A stretch of DNA of 64,000 nucleotides from Coriobacteriaceae bacterium. Its GTDB lineage: Bacteria > Actinomycetota > Coriobacteriia > Coriobacteriales > Coriobacteriaceae. The stretch covers positions 1,164,893 through 1,228,892 of the forward strand of contig CABOHA010000001.1 in the NCBI GenBank assembly GCA_902399975.1, written 5' to 3'. Below the pieces are notes generated by a model. That model ran no database searches, was not told the DNA's origin, and was given only the letters and a program-made list of their open reading frames with translations. This document shows, in pieces, positions 41,043 through 50,741 of the stretch (its first letter is position 1; every line of letters begins with the position of its first letter). The position numbers were made by a program, and so were the translations under genes.

Positions 41043-41765
41043 TTACTTAAGGTAGCCGTCGGCACGAAGCTTCTTGAGATCGGAATCTTTGACCTCGCAA
41101 CCGGCGGGCAGCACCATGAACACGCGGTCGCCTACCTCCTTGACCGTGGCGCCCAGACCGCAGGCAAAGCCGTAAGAGAAGTCCAAGACGCGCTTGGCAA
41201 CTTCGGTGCGTACGCCCACAAAAATCAGTGCGACAGGCTGCTTGGTGCGAACGCGGCGCACCACGGTCTCCACGTCGTCATAGCTCTCGGGGCGCAGGAC
41301 ATAGGCCGGCAGCTGCGGCGTGGCGTTGATGATATTGCTCGCATAGGCCGAGGCATCGCTCGGTGCAGGCGCGGGTGCAGCGGCGGCACGGGCGCGGGTG
41401 TTCTCGGCGTAGCTCGACGGCGTGTCATAGGCACCAGGACGATAACCGCTCGCAACGCTGTCCTGCGAGCGCGAAGGCGGGTTATACGTCGTGGCATGGC
41501 GGGAGTCATCGCCGACCAGCTGACCGGAGCGCGTATACACGGCAACCGACTCAGCTTCACCGCGGCGCGTCTGACCAAGCAGGCCGTTGCTCGGCTCGTC
41601 TTGGGTGTAGAAGCCCTCGCCCGAAGCACCGCTGTAGCCGTTGCCCTGATAACTATCGTCATAGCCGTCATCGTAGCCGTAGTCGTCGTCCTGGCCATAA
41701 CCCTGGTCGTAACCCTGCTGGCCGCCCAGGTGCATCTTATTTTTAATCTCGTCAAGGAAGCCCAT
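41043..41765 (-). CDS. sepF: Cell division protein SepF
   Basis: A 240-residue FtsZ-membrane anchor. The N-terminal MGFLDEIKNKMHLGG is the amphipathic membrane-binding helix. A long Gly/Tyr/Asp/Gln-rich linker (about 15-140) follows. The conserved C-terminal domain (about 150-240) begins VLRPESYDDVETVVRRVRTKQPVAL and ends GDRVFMVLPAGCEV. It is longer than B. subtilis SepF because of the linker. Since FtsA is absent from the cluster, SepF is likely the main FtsZ anchor. AGAGGA lies 6-7 bases before the ATG at 41765. Confidence 0.94.
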   Translation of the reverse strand: MGFLDEIKNKMHLGGQQGYDQGYGQDDDYGYDDGYDDSYQGNGYSGASGEGFYTQDEPSNGLLGQTRRGEAESVAVYTRSGQLVGDDSRHATTYNPPSRSQDSVASGYRPGAYDTPSSYAENTRARAAAAPAPAPSDASAYASNIINATPQLPAYVLRPESYDDVETVVRRVRTKQPVALIFVGVRTEVAKRVLDFSYGFACGLGATVKEVGDRVFMVLPAGCEVKDSDLKKLRADGYLK

Positions 41766-41825
41766 GGTTGTGTCCTCTCGCGGTTTAGTGCAGGCGCCCC
41801 GATAATCAGTGCGCACTTCAGAGCC

Positions 41826-42563
41826 TTATTTTACTGCAAACTCCGGGCTAAATACTACCCTGCCCAGGCGAACGAGCGTAGAGCCCTCCTCAAGGGCAGG
41901 CTCAAAGTCCTCGCTCATGCCGCAGGAAAGCTCAGGCAGGTTCAAATCGGGATGCGCCGCCTCCAGCTCATCCCTCAGCTCACGAAGCCCCGCAAAGGTG
42001 CGGCGTGCCACATCCTTATTCCCCCGGGGCGCCATAGTCATAAGCCCCTGTACGCAAATTCCCTCAAGTTCCGCAAGCTCACCCGCGGCGGCGCGAATCT
42101 CATCGGGCGAAAAGCCTCCCTTCGACTCCTCACCACTCACATTGACCTCGATGAGCACACGCTGGGGGCCGGCGAGCTCGCCTGCCTCAATCTTGCGGAC
42201 AGCACGGCTCGAGATCGCCTGTGCCAGATGCAGCGAACCCACCGAGTGAATCAGCTCGGCTGAGCCCAGCACCGCATTGATCTTATTGGTCTGCAGGTTG
42301 CCGATCATATCGAAGCGCACCTCGGGCAGCTCCGGATGCTCCGCCAGACCCGTGAGCTTGCGAACCAGCTCCTGCGGGCGGTTCTCGGCAAAATGGCGAT
42401 ACCCCGCCTGGATGGCGGCAACGGTCTCATCGACACCAACGGTCTTGGACACGGCAATGAGGCGCGCGGCGTCGTGGGGGCGGCCCGCGCGATCGAGCGC
42501 CGCATAAAAACGTTCCAGAATCTGCTCGCGGCGAGCGCGCATCAAGTCCAAATAGTTATCCAT
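41826..42563 (-). CDS. yggS: YggS family PLP homeostasis protein
   Basis: A 245-residue PLP-binding TIM barrel without known catalytic activity that buffers PLP and affects amino-acid balance. The lysine is in LIAVSKTVGVDE (about 37-48); HFAENRPQELVRK, FDMIGNLQTNKI, VNVSGEESKGGF, GLMTMAP and LSCGMSEDFEPAL follow in the family order. GGAGGC lies 8 bases before the ATG at 42563. It is the first gene of the yggS-sepF-yggT-divIVA group. Confidence 0.94.
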   Translation of the reverse strand: MDNYLDLMRARREQILERFYAALDRAGRPHDAARLIAVSKTVGVDETVAAIQAGYRHFAENRPQELVRKLTGLAEHPELPEVRFDMIGNLQTNKINAVLGSAELIHSVGSLHLAQAISSRAVRKIEAGELAGPQRVLIEVNVSGEESKGGFSPDEIRAAAGELAELEGICVQGLMTMAPRGNKDVARRTFAGLRELRDELEAAHPDLNLPELSCGMSEDFEPALEEGSTLVRLGRVVFSPEFAVK

Positions 42564-42613
42564 TGCCAATCGCCTCCGCTGACAGCCAAACAAGTAGTCC
42601 CATGCTAACGCAA

Positions 42614-42645
42614 GAGCGCGGCCCCGCATGTGCAAGGCCGCGCTC
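42614..42645 (-). terminator. Probable terminator after phoU
   Basis: GAGCGCGGCC pairs with GGCCGCGCTC (42614-42623 with 42636-42645) but only TCTTG follows on the minus strand. It ends the pgeF-pst-phoU operon with a weak T-run. Confidence 0.6.
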
Positions 42646-42682
42646 ACTTAGGTATTTACAATCTTTCGACGAACGGGGTCAC

Positions 42683-43540
42683 TTACTCCTCGTCGTCCTC
42701 GCCATCGTCCTCGTCCTCAAGATGATCGAGCAGGTAGCGAAGACCCTCGCTGACCTCGTTAGCGGGCACCTTGGCAACGTAGCGCGCGTCGACGGCGGGC
42801 CTCATGATAACACCCTCGCCCGAAGGCACGCGCATGCTCTCGAGCTCATCCTCGTCCACACGGGCGATATCGCCGGCGTTCATACGCTGACCAGTCAACA
42901 GGAAGGTCAGACGGCAAGCGGCATCGATGGAAATCGAAGCGATGCGATCGAGGTAGCGCGAAACCATGATAGCGCGGCGCAGGTCGTCATAGTTGCTGTC
43001 GTCGTCCATAAAGTCGCCCGTATCCATACGGTTAAAGGTGCGGAAGAACTTCTCGTAGGCGGCGTGCACCGGCTCGTCCTCGACGGCCAAGTTGCAGATG
43101 ATGGACATGTCATTGGTGACGAGCGCAGAAAGCGAAGAGCCCAGCACCTGGTAAACAGCTTCGGCCTCGGCCTCAACCGTACCGACGAGCTCCTGGGGCA
43201 GCGAGATGTCGGCCTTGACCATGTGACGCGTGGCGCGGCAGATCTGGCGAACCTTATCGGTCATGCGCTGCAGGTTAAAGTCGACGTAGATAATCGTCTG
43301 CAGCAAGCGGAAGTCGGAGGCGACCGGCGACTGCGTGGCGATCAGGTTGTAGCACACGGCCTCCAAGTTGGCGCAGCGCGCGTCAATCGAAAGCGTGCGC
43401 TTCTTGGTCTTGGTGGCGAGCTTGCGGTCGTCGGTCACATAGGCCTTAACGGCATCGTGGAGGGCCAGATCGACGGCCTCGTAGATGCTCAGCATCTCGT
43501 GGCGGGCCTCGATGAGCTGACGGGAAAACAGTTTACGCAT
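42683..43540 (-). CDS. phoU: Phosphate signalling protein PhoU
   Basis: A 285-residue helical protein with two PhoU repeats; motifs include KKRTLSIDARCANLEAVCYNLIATQSPVASDFRLL in the first half and SRYLDRIASISIDAACRLTFLLTG in the second. It controls the Pst transporter and, where present, the PhoR kinase. It has an additional C-terminal part of about 60 residues ending in a strongly acidic tail (EDEDDGEDDEE). No phoR or phoB is in the window. GGAGTG precedes the ATG. It is the last gene of the pst operon. Confidence 0.93.
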   Translation of the reverse strand: MRKLFSRQLIEARHEMLSIYEAVDLALHDAVKAYVTDDRKLATKTKKRTLSIDARCANLEAVCYNLIATQSPVASDFRLLQTIIYVDFNLQRMTDKVRQICRATRHMVKADISLPQELVGTVEAEAEAVYQVLGSSLSALVTNDMSIICNLAVEDEPVHAAYEKFFRTFNRMDTGDFMDDDSNYDDLRRAIMVSRYLDRIASISIDAACRLTFLLTGQRMNAGDIARVDEDELESMRVPSGEGVIMRPAVDARYVAKVPANEVSEGLRYLLDHLEDEDDGEDDEE

Positions 43541-43632
43541 GGTTCACTCCAATCAGTTGGGTGCGGTCATGCCGCCCGCACAGTGAATACGCACCGGACC
43601 AGGTCCGATCGGCTTGGGACTAGTCGCACCGA

Positions 43633-44436
<804 letters not shown>

Positions 44437-44448
44437 GGGACTCCTTAA

Positions 44449-45354
44449 CTAGCGACGCTTGCGCGACAGGAAGCGCGCAAACAGGTTGAAGGCCAGAATG
44501 ATCACCATCAGCAAGAGCGCGGTGCCGTAGGCTGCGTTCATGTTGATGCCGTCGTTGGCAAGCAGGTACAGGTGAACCGTCATGGGGCGGCCGGAATCGA
44601 GCGGCGAGATAGGTAGATTGATGGCCTGGCCCATGGTGTAGAGCACCACGGCGGTCTCGCCAATGGCACGGCCGATGGCAAGGACAATGCCCGTGGCAAT
44701 ACGGCCAAAGGCAGAAGGAAGCACGATCTTGGAGACAACCTGCCACTTGGTGGCGCCCAGGCCATACGCGCCCCAACGGATATAGCGCGGAACGGCGCGA
44801 ATGGCCTCTTCGGTGGTGCGCATGACGATGGGAAGCATCAAGAGCGCAAGCGCCAGAGCGGCCGAGACCATCGAAAGGCCCAGACCCATAGCCTCGACAA
44901 ACAAGGCGTAGCCAAACAGGCCCATAACGATGGAGGGCACCGAGGCCAAAGCGTCAGCAGCGTAGCGAATGAGCTCGACGATCTTGCCCTGCTTGGCGTA
45001 CTCGGCCAGATAGACGGCTGCCAGCACAGCGATCGGCGTGCAGATAAGCATGGCGAGCGCCGTCACATAGACGGTCGAGACGATCGTGGGCCAAATACCG
45101 CCCTCGGCGTTGACGCCCTGGGGCCAACCGAAGATAAAGTCGAGCGAGATGTGTGGCAGGCCGTTGATGACCACGTAGGCGATGATAGCGACCAGCACCA
45201 GCGTGGTGATGTATGCCGCGGCACGGAACACGCCAAGCATGATCTTGTTGGACAGGTCCTTGTTGATGCGGCCCTTCTTGCCGTGGGAAAGGGCACGCTT
45301 GATGCGCTCGCGCGATGAGGTCGTATCGACCGTCGTGTCAACGGAATCGGACAT
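44449..45354 (-). CDS. pstA: Phosphate ABC transporter permease PstA
   Basis: A 301-residue permease with six membrane helices after a 35-residue charged N-terminus. It has the binding-protein-dependent transport motif with AIRAVPRYIRWGAYGLGATKWQVV (EAA loop) and YAADALASVPSIVMGLFGYALF. It forms the phosphate channel with PstC. GGGGTA precedes the ATG; only 3 bases separate it from the pstC stop. Confidence 0.95.
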   Translation of the reverse strand: MSDSVDTTVDTTSSRERIKRALSHGKKGRINKDLSNKIMLGVFRAAAYITTLVLVAIIAYVVINGLPHISLDFIFGWPQGVNAEGGIWPTIVSTVYVTALAMLICTPIAVLAAVYLAEYAKQGKIVELIRYAADALASVPSIVMGLFGYALFVEAMGLGLSMVSAALALALLMLPIVMRTTEEAIRAVPRYIRWGAYGLGATKWQVVSKIVLPSAFGRIATGIVLAIGRAIGETAVVLYTMGQAINLPISPLDSGRPMTVHLYLLANDGINMNAAYGTALLLMVIILAFNLFARFLSRKRR

Positions 45355-45357
45355 AGC

Positions 45358-46284
45358 CTACCCCCTCTTCTTCTTGGAAACCAGGCGGACGATGCCCACC
45401 AGCGTGGCGGAAATGATAAACAGGACCACGCCCATGCCGAACAGCGCCGAGCGATGCAGACCCGAGGAATAGCTCATGTCGAGCGCAATCTGGCTCGTGA
45501 GCGTCGAGATGGGGCTCGCAATGCTGTCGGGAATAACCGGGGCGTTACCCACGACCATGAGCACGGCCATGGTCTCGCCGATGGCACGGCCCATACCCAG
45601 CACGATGGCATCCACGATACCCAGCTTGGCGGCAGGTAACACGACCTTATAGATAGTCTGCCACTTGGTGGCGCCCATGGCATACGATGCCTCGCGAATG
45701 CCCATGGGAATGGAATTGAGAGCATCGATGGTAAGCGTCGTGATGGTGGGCACGATCATAATGGCGAGCACGAACCACGCCGTCAGCGCGCCAAAACCAA
45801 GACCGCCGGTCAGTTGTGCGATAAACGGGCGGATGATGATCATGCCAAAGAAGCCATAGATGATAGAAGGGATGCCGGCCAACAGGTCAACGGCAGGGCT
45901 GATGAGCTTGCGCACGCGCTTGCTGGCGATCTCGACCAGATACACGGCCGTGCCCACGCCTAGGGGCACACCCATGGCGAGCGCGCCGACGGTCACCAGA
46001 CCCGAGCCGGCAAGCAGCGACACGATGCCGTAGTGACCCTCAGAGGGCGCCCACGTAAAGCTAAAGAAGTCCGCCAGACCGATGTCGGTAAAGACGGGCA
46101 GCGCCGAGTACGTGGTAAAGACAAAAATCAGGATGACGGTAACGACCGCCAAGAACGCGCAGGCAAAGAAGATCCACTGCAGCGCCTTCTCCTTGATATA
46201 GGTGCTGCGCGATACGAGCGCCAGCTCGCGCTTCTTGGGCGCCTGACCATTCTGCTCAGTCTGGGAGTTTTCCTGTGCTTCCAT
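45358..46284 (-). CDS. pstC: Phosphate ABC transporter permease PstC
   Basis: A 308-residue permease with six membrane helices; the EAA loop is PMGIREASYAMGATKWQTIYKVVLPAA, and LLAGIPSIIYGFFGM is the usual preceding motif. The ATG at 46284 starts 1 base after the pstS stop and uses GGGGAG inside the end of pstS. A GTG at 46293 is possible but sits directly on the ribosome site. The soluble N-terminus is Gln/Glu/Lys-rich. Confidence 0.95.
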   Translation of the reverse strand: MEAQENSQTEQNGQAPKKRELALVSRSTYIKEKALQWIFFACAFLAVVTVILIFVFTTYSALPVFTDIGLADFFSFTWAPSEGHYGIVSLLAGSGLVTVGALAMGVPLGVGTAVYLVEIASKRVRKLISPAVDLLAGIPSIIYGFFGMIIIRPFIAQLTGGLGFGALTAWFVLAIMIVPTITTLTIDALNSIPMGIREASYAMGATKWQTIYKVVLPAAKLGIVDAIVLGMGRAIGETMAVLMVVGNAPVIPDSIASPISTLTSQIALDMSYSSGLHRSALFGMGVVLFIISATLVGIVRLVSKKKRG

Positions 46285-46285
46285 G

Positions 46286-47122
46286 CTACTCACTCCCCTT
46301 CTCGTCGTTGGTGACGGGGATAAAGCCCGCCTCGCGAATCTGCTTGTCCATCTTTTCGGACGTCACATAGTCGATGTAATCCTGCGCCTGCTGCGAAGGC
46401 GCACCCTTCACAAAGAAGTAAAGGTCGCGTGAGATGGGATAGCCGCCGCTCGCGACCGTCTTCTCGGACGCCTCAACATGATTGACCGAGACGGCCTTGA
46501 CCGAGGTCTTGGCGTTGAGGCTATCGACGAAGCCCAGCGAAATGTAGCCAATGGCACCGCGCGAACGAGATACCACGTCGCGCACCTGGCCCGTGCCCGA
46601 AAGAACGGCGGAGCGGCGATCGAACGGGGTGCCATCCATCACGATGGTGCGGAAGGCTTCACGCGTGCCAGACGCCTCATCTCGGTTGATAACCTGAATC
46701 CTCAGGTCCTCGCCACCGACTTCTTTCCAGTTGGTGATCTTACCGGCATAGATATCGCGGAGCTGCTCGGTCGAGAGGTTATCGACGGGGTTGTCTTCGT
46801 TCACGATGACCGCGATACCGTCGTGGGCAATGACGATGGGAGTCAGGCCCAGATCCTGTTCGTCGGCATTGAGTCCACGGGAGGAGCTGGCGATATCGGC
46901 CGTGCCAGCGCTGACGGCTTCGATGCCAGCGGAAGAGCCCAAACCGGAAACGAGCACGTCGATGCCGGTCTCCTCCTTAAAGCCCTCTGCCGCAATTTCG
47001 GCGATAGGAAGGCAGGTCGTGGAGCCGGCCACGGTAATGGAAGAGGTAGAAGATCCCGAAGAACAGGCGCACAGCGTAAGCGTAAGCACAGCGGCGCTCA
47101 GGACCGATACGATCTTTCTCAT
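46286..47122 (-). CDS. pstS: Phosphate-binding lipoprotein PstS
   Basis: A 278-residue lipoprotein with a signal peptide and lipobox (LTLCAC, lipidated Cys near residue 18-20), a Ser-rich linker, and the phosphate-binding loops VAGSTTCLP, GLGSSAGIEAVSAGTADIASSSR and NRDEASGTREAF. It captures phosphate outside the membrane for PstCA. Its ATG overlaps the TGA of pgeF (ATGA at 47122-47119), so it is translationally coupled to that gene. No Pho box was recognised upstream of pgeF. Confidence 0.95.
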   Translation of the reverse strand: MRKIVSVLSAAVLTLTLCACSSGSSTSSITVAGSTTCLPIAEIAAEGFKEETGIDVLVSGLGSSAGIEAVSAGTADIASSSRGLNADEQDLGLTPIVIAHDGIAVIVNEDNPVDNLSTEQLRDIYAGKITNWKEVGGEDLRIQVINRDEASGTREAFRTIVMDGTPFDRRSAVLSGTGQVRDVVSRSRGAIGYISLGFVDSLNAKTSVKAVSVNHVEASEKTVASGGYPISRDLYFFVKGAPSQQAQDYIDYVTSEKMDKQIREAGFIPVTNDEKGSE

Positions 47123-47919
47123 AGCATCACGCCGATCGCAGCATGGCGCCCACAGGTGCCGCCCTCGTTACGGTAGGAATAAAAGCGGTCGTTCTGACGC
47201 ACAGTCGAAAGCTGGGTATCCACGATATTATCCGCGTCCACACCGGCATCTACCAGCGCCTCACAAATGGCAGCGGAAAGATCGAGCATGCGAGAGATGC
47301 TCGCATCGATGCAAGAGAACTCGACGGCAAAGCGATCCATGAGTTCCTGGGATACCTCATATTCGTCAGCCAAGATATGGGGGCCGATATAGGCGGAAAC
47401 GTCGCTCGCATCGCAGCCGGCAGCATCGCAAAGCGCCTGGCACGCCTTGGCAGAAATACGTGCAATCGTGCCCTTCCAACCGGAGTGCACCACGGCAAAT
47501 CCGCCAGGGGCCACCAGCACCACGGGAACGCAGTCGGCAAAGCAGAGCAGCACGGGCACGTCATGGGCCGTACAGACGATGGCATCGCAGCCCTCGGCAA
47601 TCTGCTCGCGAACAGCCTCAAGATCGTCGGCGCCGTTCGAAGTCACCGTAACGATATGGTCACCATGTACCTGATTGGGCACGAGCAGATTATGCTCGCA
47701 CTCAGTGGCGCCCATCGCTTCGAGCGCTCGACGACGATTTTCTTGAACAGCAAAGGGGTCATCGCCTACATGCGAGCCCAGGTTGAGCGAGGAGTACGCA
47801 TCTTCAGAAACGCCACCGGTGCGCTCGGTAAAGGCAAAGCGAACATCGGATGTCGCGCCCTCCACCAACGTAACTCCATCATGGTCGACACGCGAAACGT
47901 TGTCCGCACGTGCTGCCAT
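47119..47919 (-). CDS. pgeF: Peptidoglycan editing factor PgeF (YfiH/laccase domain)
   Basis: A 266-residue YfiH/DUF152 (CNF1-like) protein, a cytosolic copper/zinc-site enzyme; E. coli PgeF removes wrongly inserted serine from peptidoglycan precursors, and others have purine nucleoside activity. It has FTERTGGVS, NQVHGDHIV, CFADCVPVVL with the catalytic Cys, VVHSGWKGT with the His ligand, YIGPHI and RNEGGTCGRHA. AGGAGG 7 bases upstream fixes the ATG at 47919. It normally follows ftsZ, as here, but is coupled to pstS instead of preceding yggS. Confidence 0.93.
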   Translation of the reverse strand: MAARADNVSRVDHDGVTLVEGATSDVRFAFTERTGGVSEDAYSSLNLGSHVGDDPFAVQENRRRALEAMGATECEHNLLVPNQVHGDHIVTVTSNGADDLEAVREQIAEGCDAIVCTAHDVPVLLCFADCVPVVLVAPGGFAVVHSGWKGTIARISAKACQALCDAAGCDASDVSAYIGPHILADEYEVSQELMDRFAVEFSCIDASISRMLDLSAAICEALVDAGVDADNIVDTQLSTVRQNDRFYSYRNEGGTCGRHAAIGVML

Positions 47920-48073
47920 ACTAAAGCCTCCTAATAACACAAGTACCGCGGCATCGCCGCTACAGCCAGCGTTTATACGGCTGTCATACTTCCCTAAAAG
48001 GATACCCGCAGCGGTAGGGACCAAACGTAAAGGGAACGTAAGGAGATTGGAGGCTTTCGTTTACAAACGAGAA

Positions 48074-48108
48074 ACAAAACGGGGTGCATCCAAATGGACA
48101 CACCCCGT
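48074..48108 (-). terminator. Terminator after ftsZ
   Basis: ACGGGGTG (48079-48086) pairs with CACCCCGT (48101-48108), with an inner CCAAATGG hairpin, followed on the minus strand by four T. It separates the mra/mur/fts cluster from the pgeF-pst operon. Confidence 0.88.
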
Positions 48109-48130
48109 GCATGTCGTTGAGAAAAACGAA

Positions 48131-49285
48131 CTAGAAGCTACCGCGCTTCAGGAAGTCGGGAAGCTCGAACTGGTCGTTGCCAAAGTTGGGCAGCTCGGTA
48201 CCACCGACGTTGCGGGTCGGAGCGGCCTGAGCCGGGCTGGCAGCCGGAGCGGTGCGCTGCGGCTCAGCGGAGGCAGCGGCCTTGCTCTGAGACTGCTGAG
48301 CAGCAAAGAGCTCGTCCTGACGGTTGACGTTGGAATCGGAGAAGCCCGTAGCGATGACGGTGATACGCACCTGATCGCCCAGGGACTCGTCGACAACGGT
48401 ACCGAAGATGATGTTGGCCTCGGGGTCGACGGCGTTGGCGACAACGTCGGCGGCGTCGCTGATCTCCTGGATGCCCAGGTCCTTGGAACCGGCGATGGAG
48501 AGCAGCACGCGCGTGGCACCATCGATGGAGCTCTCGAGCAGCGGGCTGGAGATGGCCTGCTGGGCAGCGTCGACGGCACGTGTATCCCCAGAAGAGGTAC
48601 CGATACCCATCATGGCGGTACCGGCCTGCTTCATGATGGTCTTAACATCGGCGAAGTCCAGGTTGATGATACCGGGGACGGTGATGAGGTCGGTGATGCC
48701 CTGGGTGCCCTGGGAAAGGACGCCATCGGCAATCGCGAAGGCCTCGAGCATGGTGGTCTTCTTCTCGGCGATGTCGAGCAGCTTATCGTTAGGGATGACG
48801 ATCATGGTGTCGACGCAATCGGAGAGGGTCTTGATGCCCTCCTCGGCGCTCTTCTTGCGCTTGCGGCCCTCGAAGGTGAAGGGCTTGGTCACGACGGCGA
48901 CGGTCAGTGCGCCGACCTCGTTCATCGCGATATCGGCAACGATGGGAGCAGCGCCGGTACCGGTGCCACCGCCCTCACCGCAGGTGATAAACACCATGTC
49001 GGCGCCAGCGAGCGCCTCGGCAATGTCGTCGCGGGACTCATCGGCAGCCTTGCGGCCAACCTCGGGGTTGGCGCCGGCGCCCAGGCCGCGGGTAAGGTCG
49101 GTGCCGATGTGCACCTTGATATCGGCATCAGAGATCGCGAGTGCCTGAGCATCGGTGTTGATGGCAACAAACTCGACGCCGCGGATGCCCTCTTCGATCA
49201 TTCGATTGACCGCGTTGGTACCGCCGCCGCCGACGCCGACCACCTTAATGACGGCAAGGTAGTTGTTGATCTCTGTCTCGTGCAT
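48131..49285 (-). CDS. ftsZ: Cell division GTPase FtsZ
   Basis: A 384-residue tubulin homologue that forms the Z-ring. It shows [17 protein letters not shown] (13-29), the tubulin signature [13 protein letters not shown] (about 101-113), T-loop [11 protein letters not shown] and the C-terminal core to about 310. A Ser/Gln/Ala-rich linker follows, ending in the conserved peptide [10 protein letters not shown] that binds SepF and other partners. GGAGGA lies 5 bases before the ATG at 49285. The 199 bases upstream suggest its own promoter in addition to read-through from ftsQ. Confidence 0.98.
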   Translation of the reverse strand: MHETEINNYLAVIKVVGVGGGGTNAVNRMIEEGIRGVEFVAINTDAQALAISDADIKVHIGTDLTRGLGAGANPEVGRKAADESRDDIAEALAGADMVFITCGEGGGTGTGAAPIVADIAMNEVGALTVAVVTKPFTFEGRKRKKSAEEGIKTLSDCVDTMIVIPNDKLLDIAEKKTTMLEAFAIADGVLSQGTQGITDLITVPGIINLDFADVKTIMKQAGTAMMGIGTSSGDTRAVDAAQQAISSPLLESSIDGATRVLLSIAGSKDLGIQEISDAADVVANAVDPEANIIFGTVVDESLGDQVRITVIATGFSDSNVNRQDELFAAQQSQSKAAASAEPQRTAPAASPAQAAPTRNVGGTELPNFGNDQFELPDFLKRGSF

Positions 49286-49484
49286 GTCGGTCCTCCGAAC
49301 AAAGGTTATAGCCATAGCATGGGTCGACCCCTGCGCACATTAACCTTCAGGTTGAAAGTAAATGCAAAGGTAAACCGTATTATGTTTGCACATTATGAAC
49401 GTATCAGTCAAATAATTGACCGTGAAAACCAAACAAACCAGATAAACGGCGTGGTATGGCCCCTCAACAAAGCATCAACCAGCG
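49286..49484 (-). promoter_or_regulatory. ftsZ upstream region
   Basis: AT-rich spacer between ftsQ and ftsZ. TTGACT near 49416 (minus strand) with CATAAT boxes downstream may form a promoter. AACCTTCAGGTTGA at 49342-49355 is a 14-base dyad-like motif that recurs with one change at 63867-63880. Confidence 0.4.
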
Positions 49485-50741
49485 CTACGAGGTCGGAGCA
49501 TTCCTAAATGTGTAGTTGCCCGGAGAGCGCACATTGATATACGTTACGCCCTCTACCTGCGAAAGCAACTTGGTGACTACGCGTTCCTTCTTGGCGATAT
49601 CGTCCGAATCGCCCAGCGACACCTCAATGCCGTTATTGAGGTTTGCCGAGATGGCTTCGACTGAAGGCGTGGAAATATCCTTGACTTGTCCCAAGAACTC
49701 GCTCGAAAAACCACGCACATAATCCAGGCCGGCCTTAACGGCTTTGGAGTTCACCGCCTGGCCGGAAACCGGAGCGACATCCGCCGAGACATCAGTCAAC
49801 AACACCGCGCCATAATGCTTGGCGAGCGCCAGCGCGGCATCGATTCCGGTCAAGGTATTTGAGCCCTGCCCTGTCGTGATGACGTTGCCCTGGTCGTCCA
49901 CTTCGACCGACGTCGACAGCGGGGCGATCCAGGTGTCATCGTCTCCGATAGCCCAGGCAAGGTCGTCGGAGCTGATATACGCAATGGCGATAACTTTACG
50001 CTCCGTCGGCGTGATGATAAGCGTATGGGGAAACTGGCGCTGGACATCCACGCCCGAAACCCACGGGTTCTGCTTGAGATCCTCGGTAATCTGGTCGGGA
50101 TCGACGTTAAAAAGCGACGTTCCCTCGGGCAAGTCGATCAGCTGGATAGCATCGTGCTTCGTCACATGCTCGCTGCCTTGAATCTGAATATCAGTGGCAG
50201 TAAACAGTCCAGAGTTGATCACCACGATGGCAACGACGACGAGCACGGCCAAGACGGCCAGAACGCCGCCCACGATTTTGCCTTTGCCTGTAACGACAGA
50301 AGCGGCGTCTGATGTTTTATTTGCCATCGCCCCAAGTGAAGATAACGGGTTGAAACCTTTTTTACTCGAAGGCTTCTTGGCGGTAGCCGGCACCGATGTC
50401 AGCGAGCGCGGTTTCGATGCGCCCAGCGTGAGACCTGGACGCGCCGCTTTAGTTCCCGTCGAGGGCTTGGGAGCTGCCATGGGACGGGCAGGCTTGGCGC
50501 CCATAACAGGCTTTGACGTCATCGAGGGACGCGAGGACTTTTTTGCGGCCGGACGATTACCGAGCTGCGAGCCGACGACCGGACGACTGGTCTGTCGAGC
50601 ATGCCCGACAGACTTAGAGTGCGCGACGGTATTGCGTTGAGGTTTGGCAGGCGCGCCGGAACGCCCTCCGGCGCGGCGGAAGGTGGGTTTCGATGCTCTA
50701 GAAGCCGAGGAATTTAACTTCCGGTCTGAGCTCGATGCCAT
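49485..50741 (-). CDS. ftsQ: Cell division protein FtsQ/DivIB
   Basis: A 418-residue bitopic divisome protein. The N-terminal 150 residues are very basic and rich in Ser, Pro, Ala and Lys, then a single membrane helix (about 158-178, VGGVLAVLAVLVVVAIVVI) and a POTRA domain (FTATDIQIQGSEHVTKHDAIQLIDL) with the FtsQ beta-domain after it. It belongs to the FtsQLB complex that activates septal synthesis. The cytosolic tail is much longer than in E. coli. The ATG at 50741 lies 44 bases inside murB, with GGGAGG just upstream. Confidence 0.9.
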   Translation of the reverse strand: MASSSDRKLNSSASRASKPTFRRAGGRSGAPAKPQRNTVAHSKSVGHARQTSRPVVGSQLGNRPAAKKSSRPSMTSKPVMGAKPARPMAAPKPSTGTKAARPGLTLGASKPRSLTSVPATAKKPSSKKGFNPLSSLGAMANKTSDAASVVTGKGKIVGGVLAVLAVLVVVAIVVINSGLFTATDIQIQGSEHVTKHDAIQLIDLPEGTSLFNVDPDQITEDLKQNPWVSGVDVQRQFPHTLIITPTERKVIAIAYISSDDLAWAIGDDDTWIAPLSTSVEVDDQGNVITTGQGSNTLTGIDAALALAKHYGAVLLTDVSADVAPVSGQAVNSKAVKAGLDYVRGFSSEFLGQVKDISTPSVEAISANLNNGIEVSLGDSDDIAKKERVVTKLLSQVEGVTYINVRSPGNYTFRNAPTS

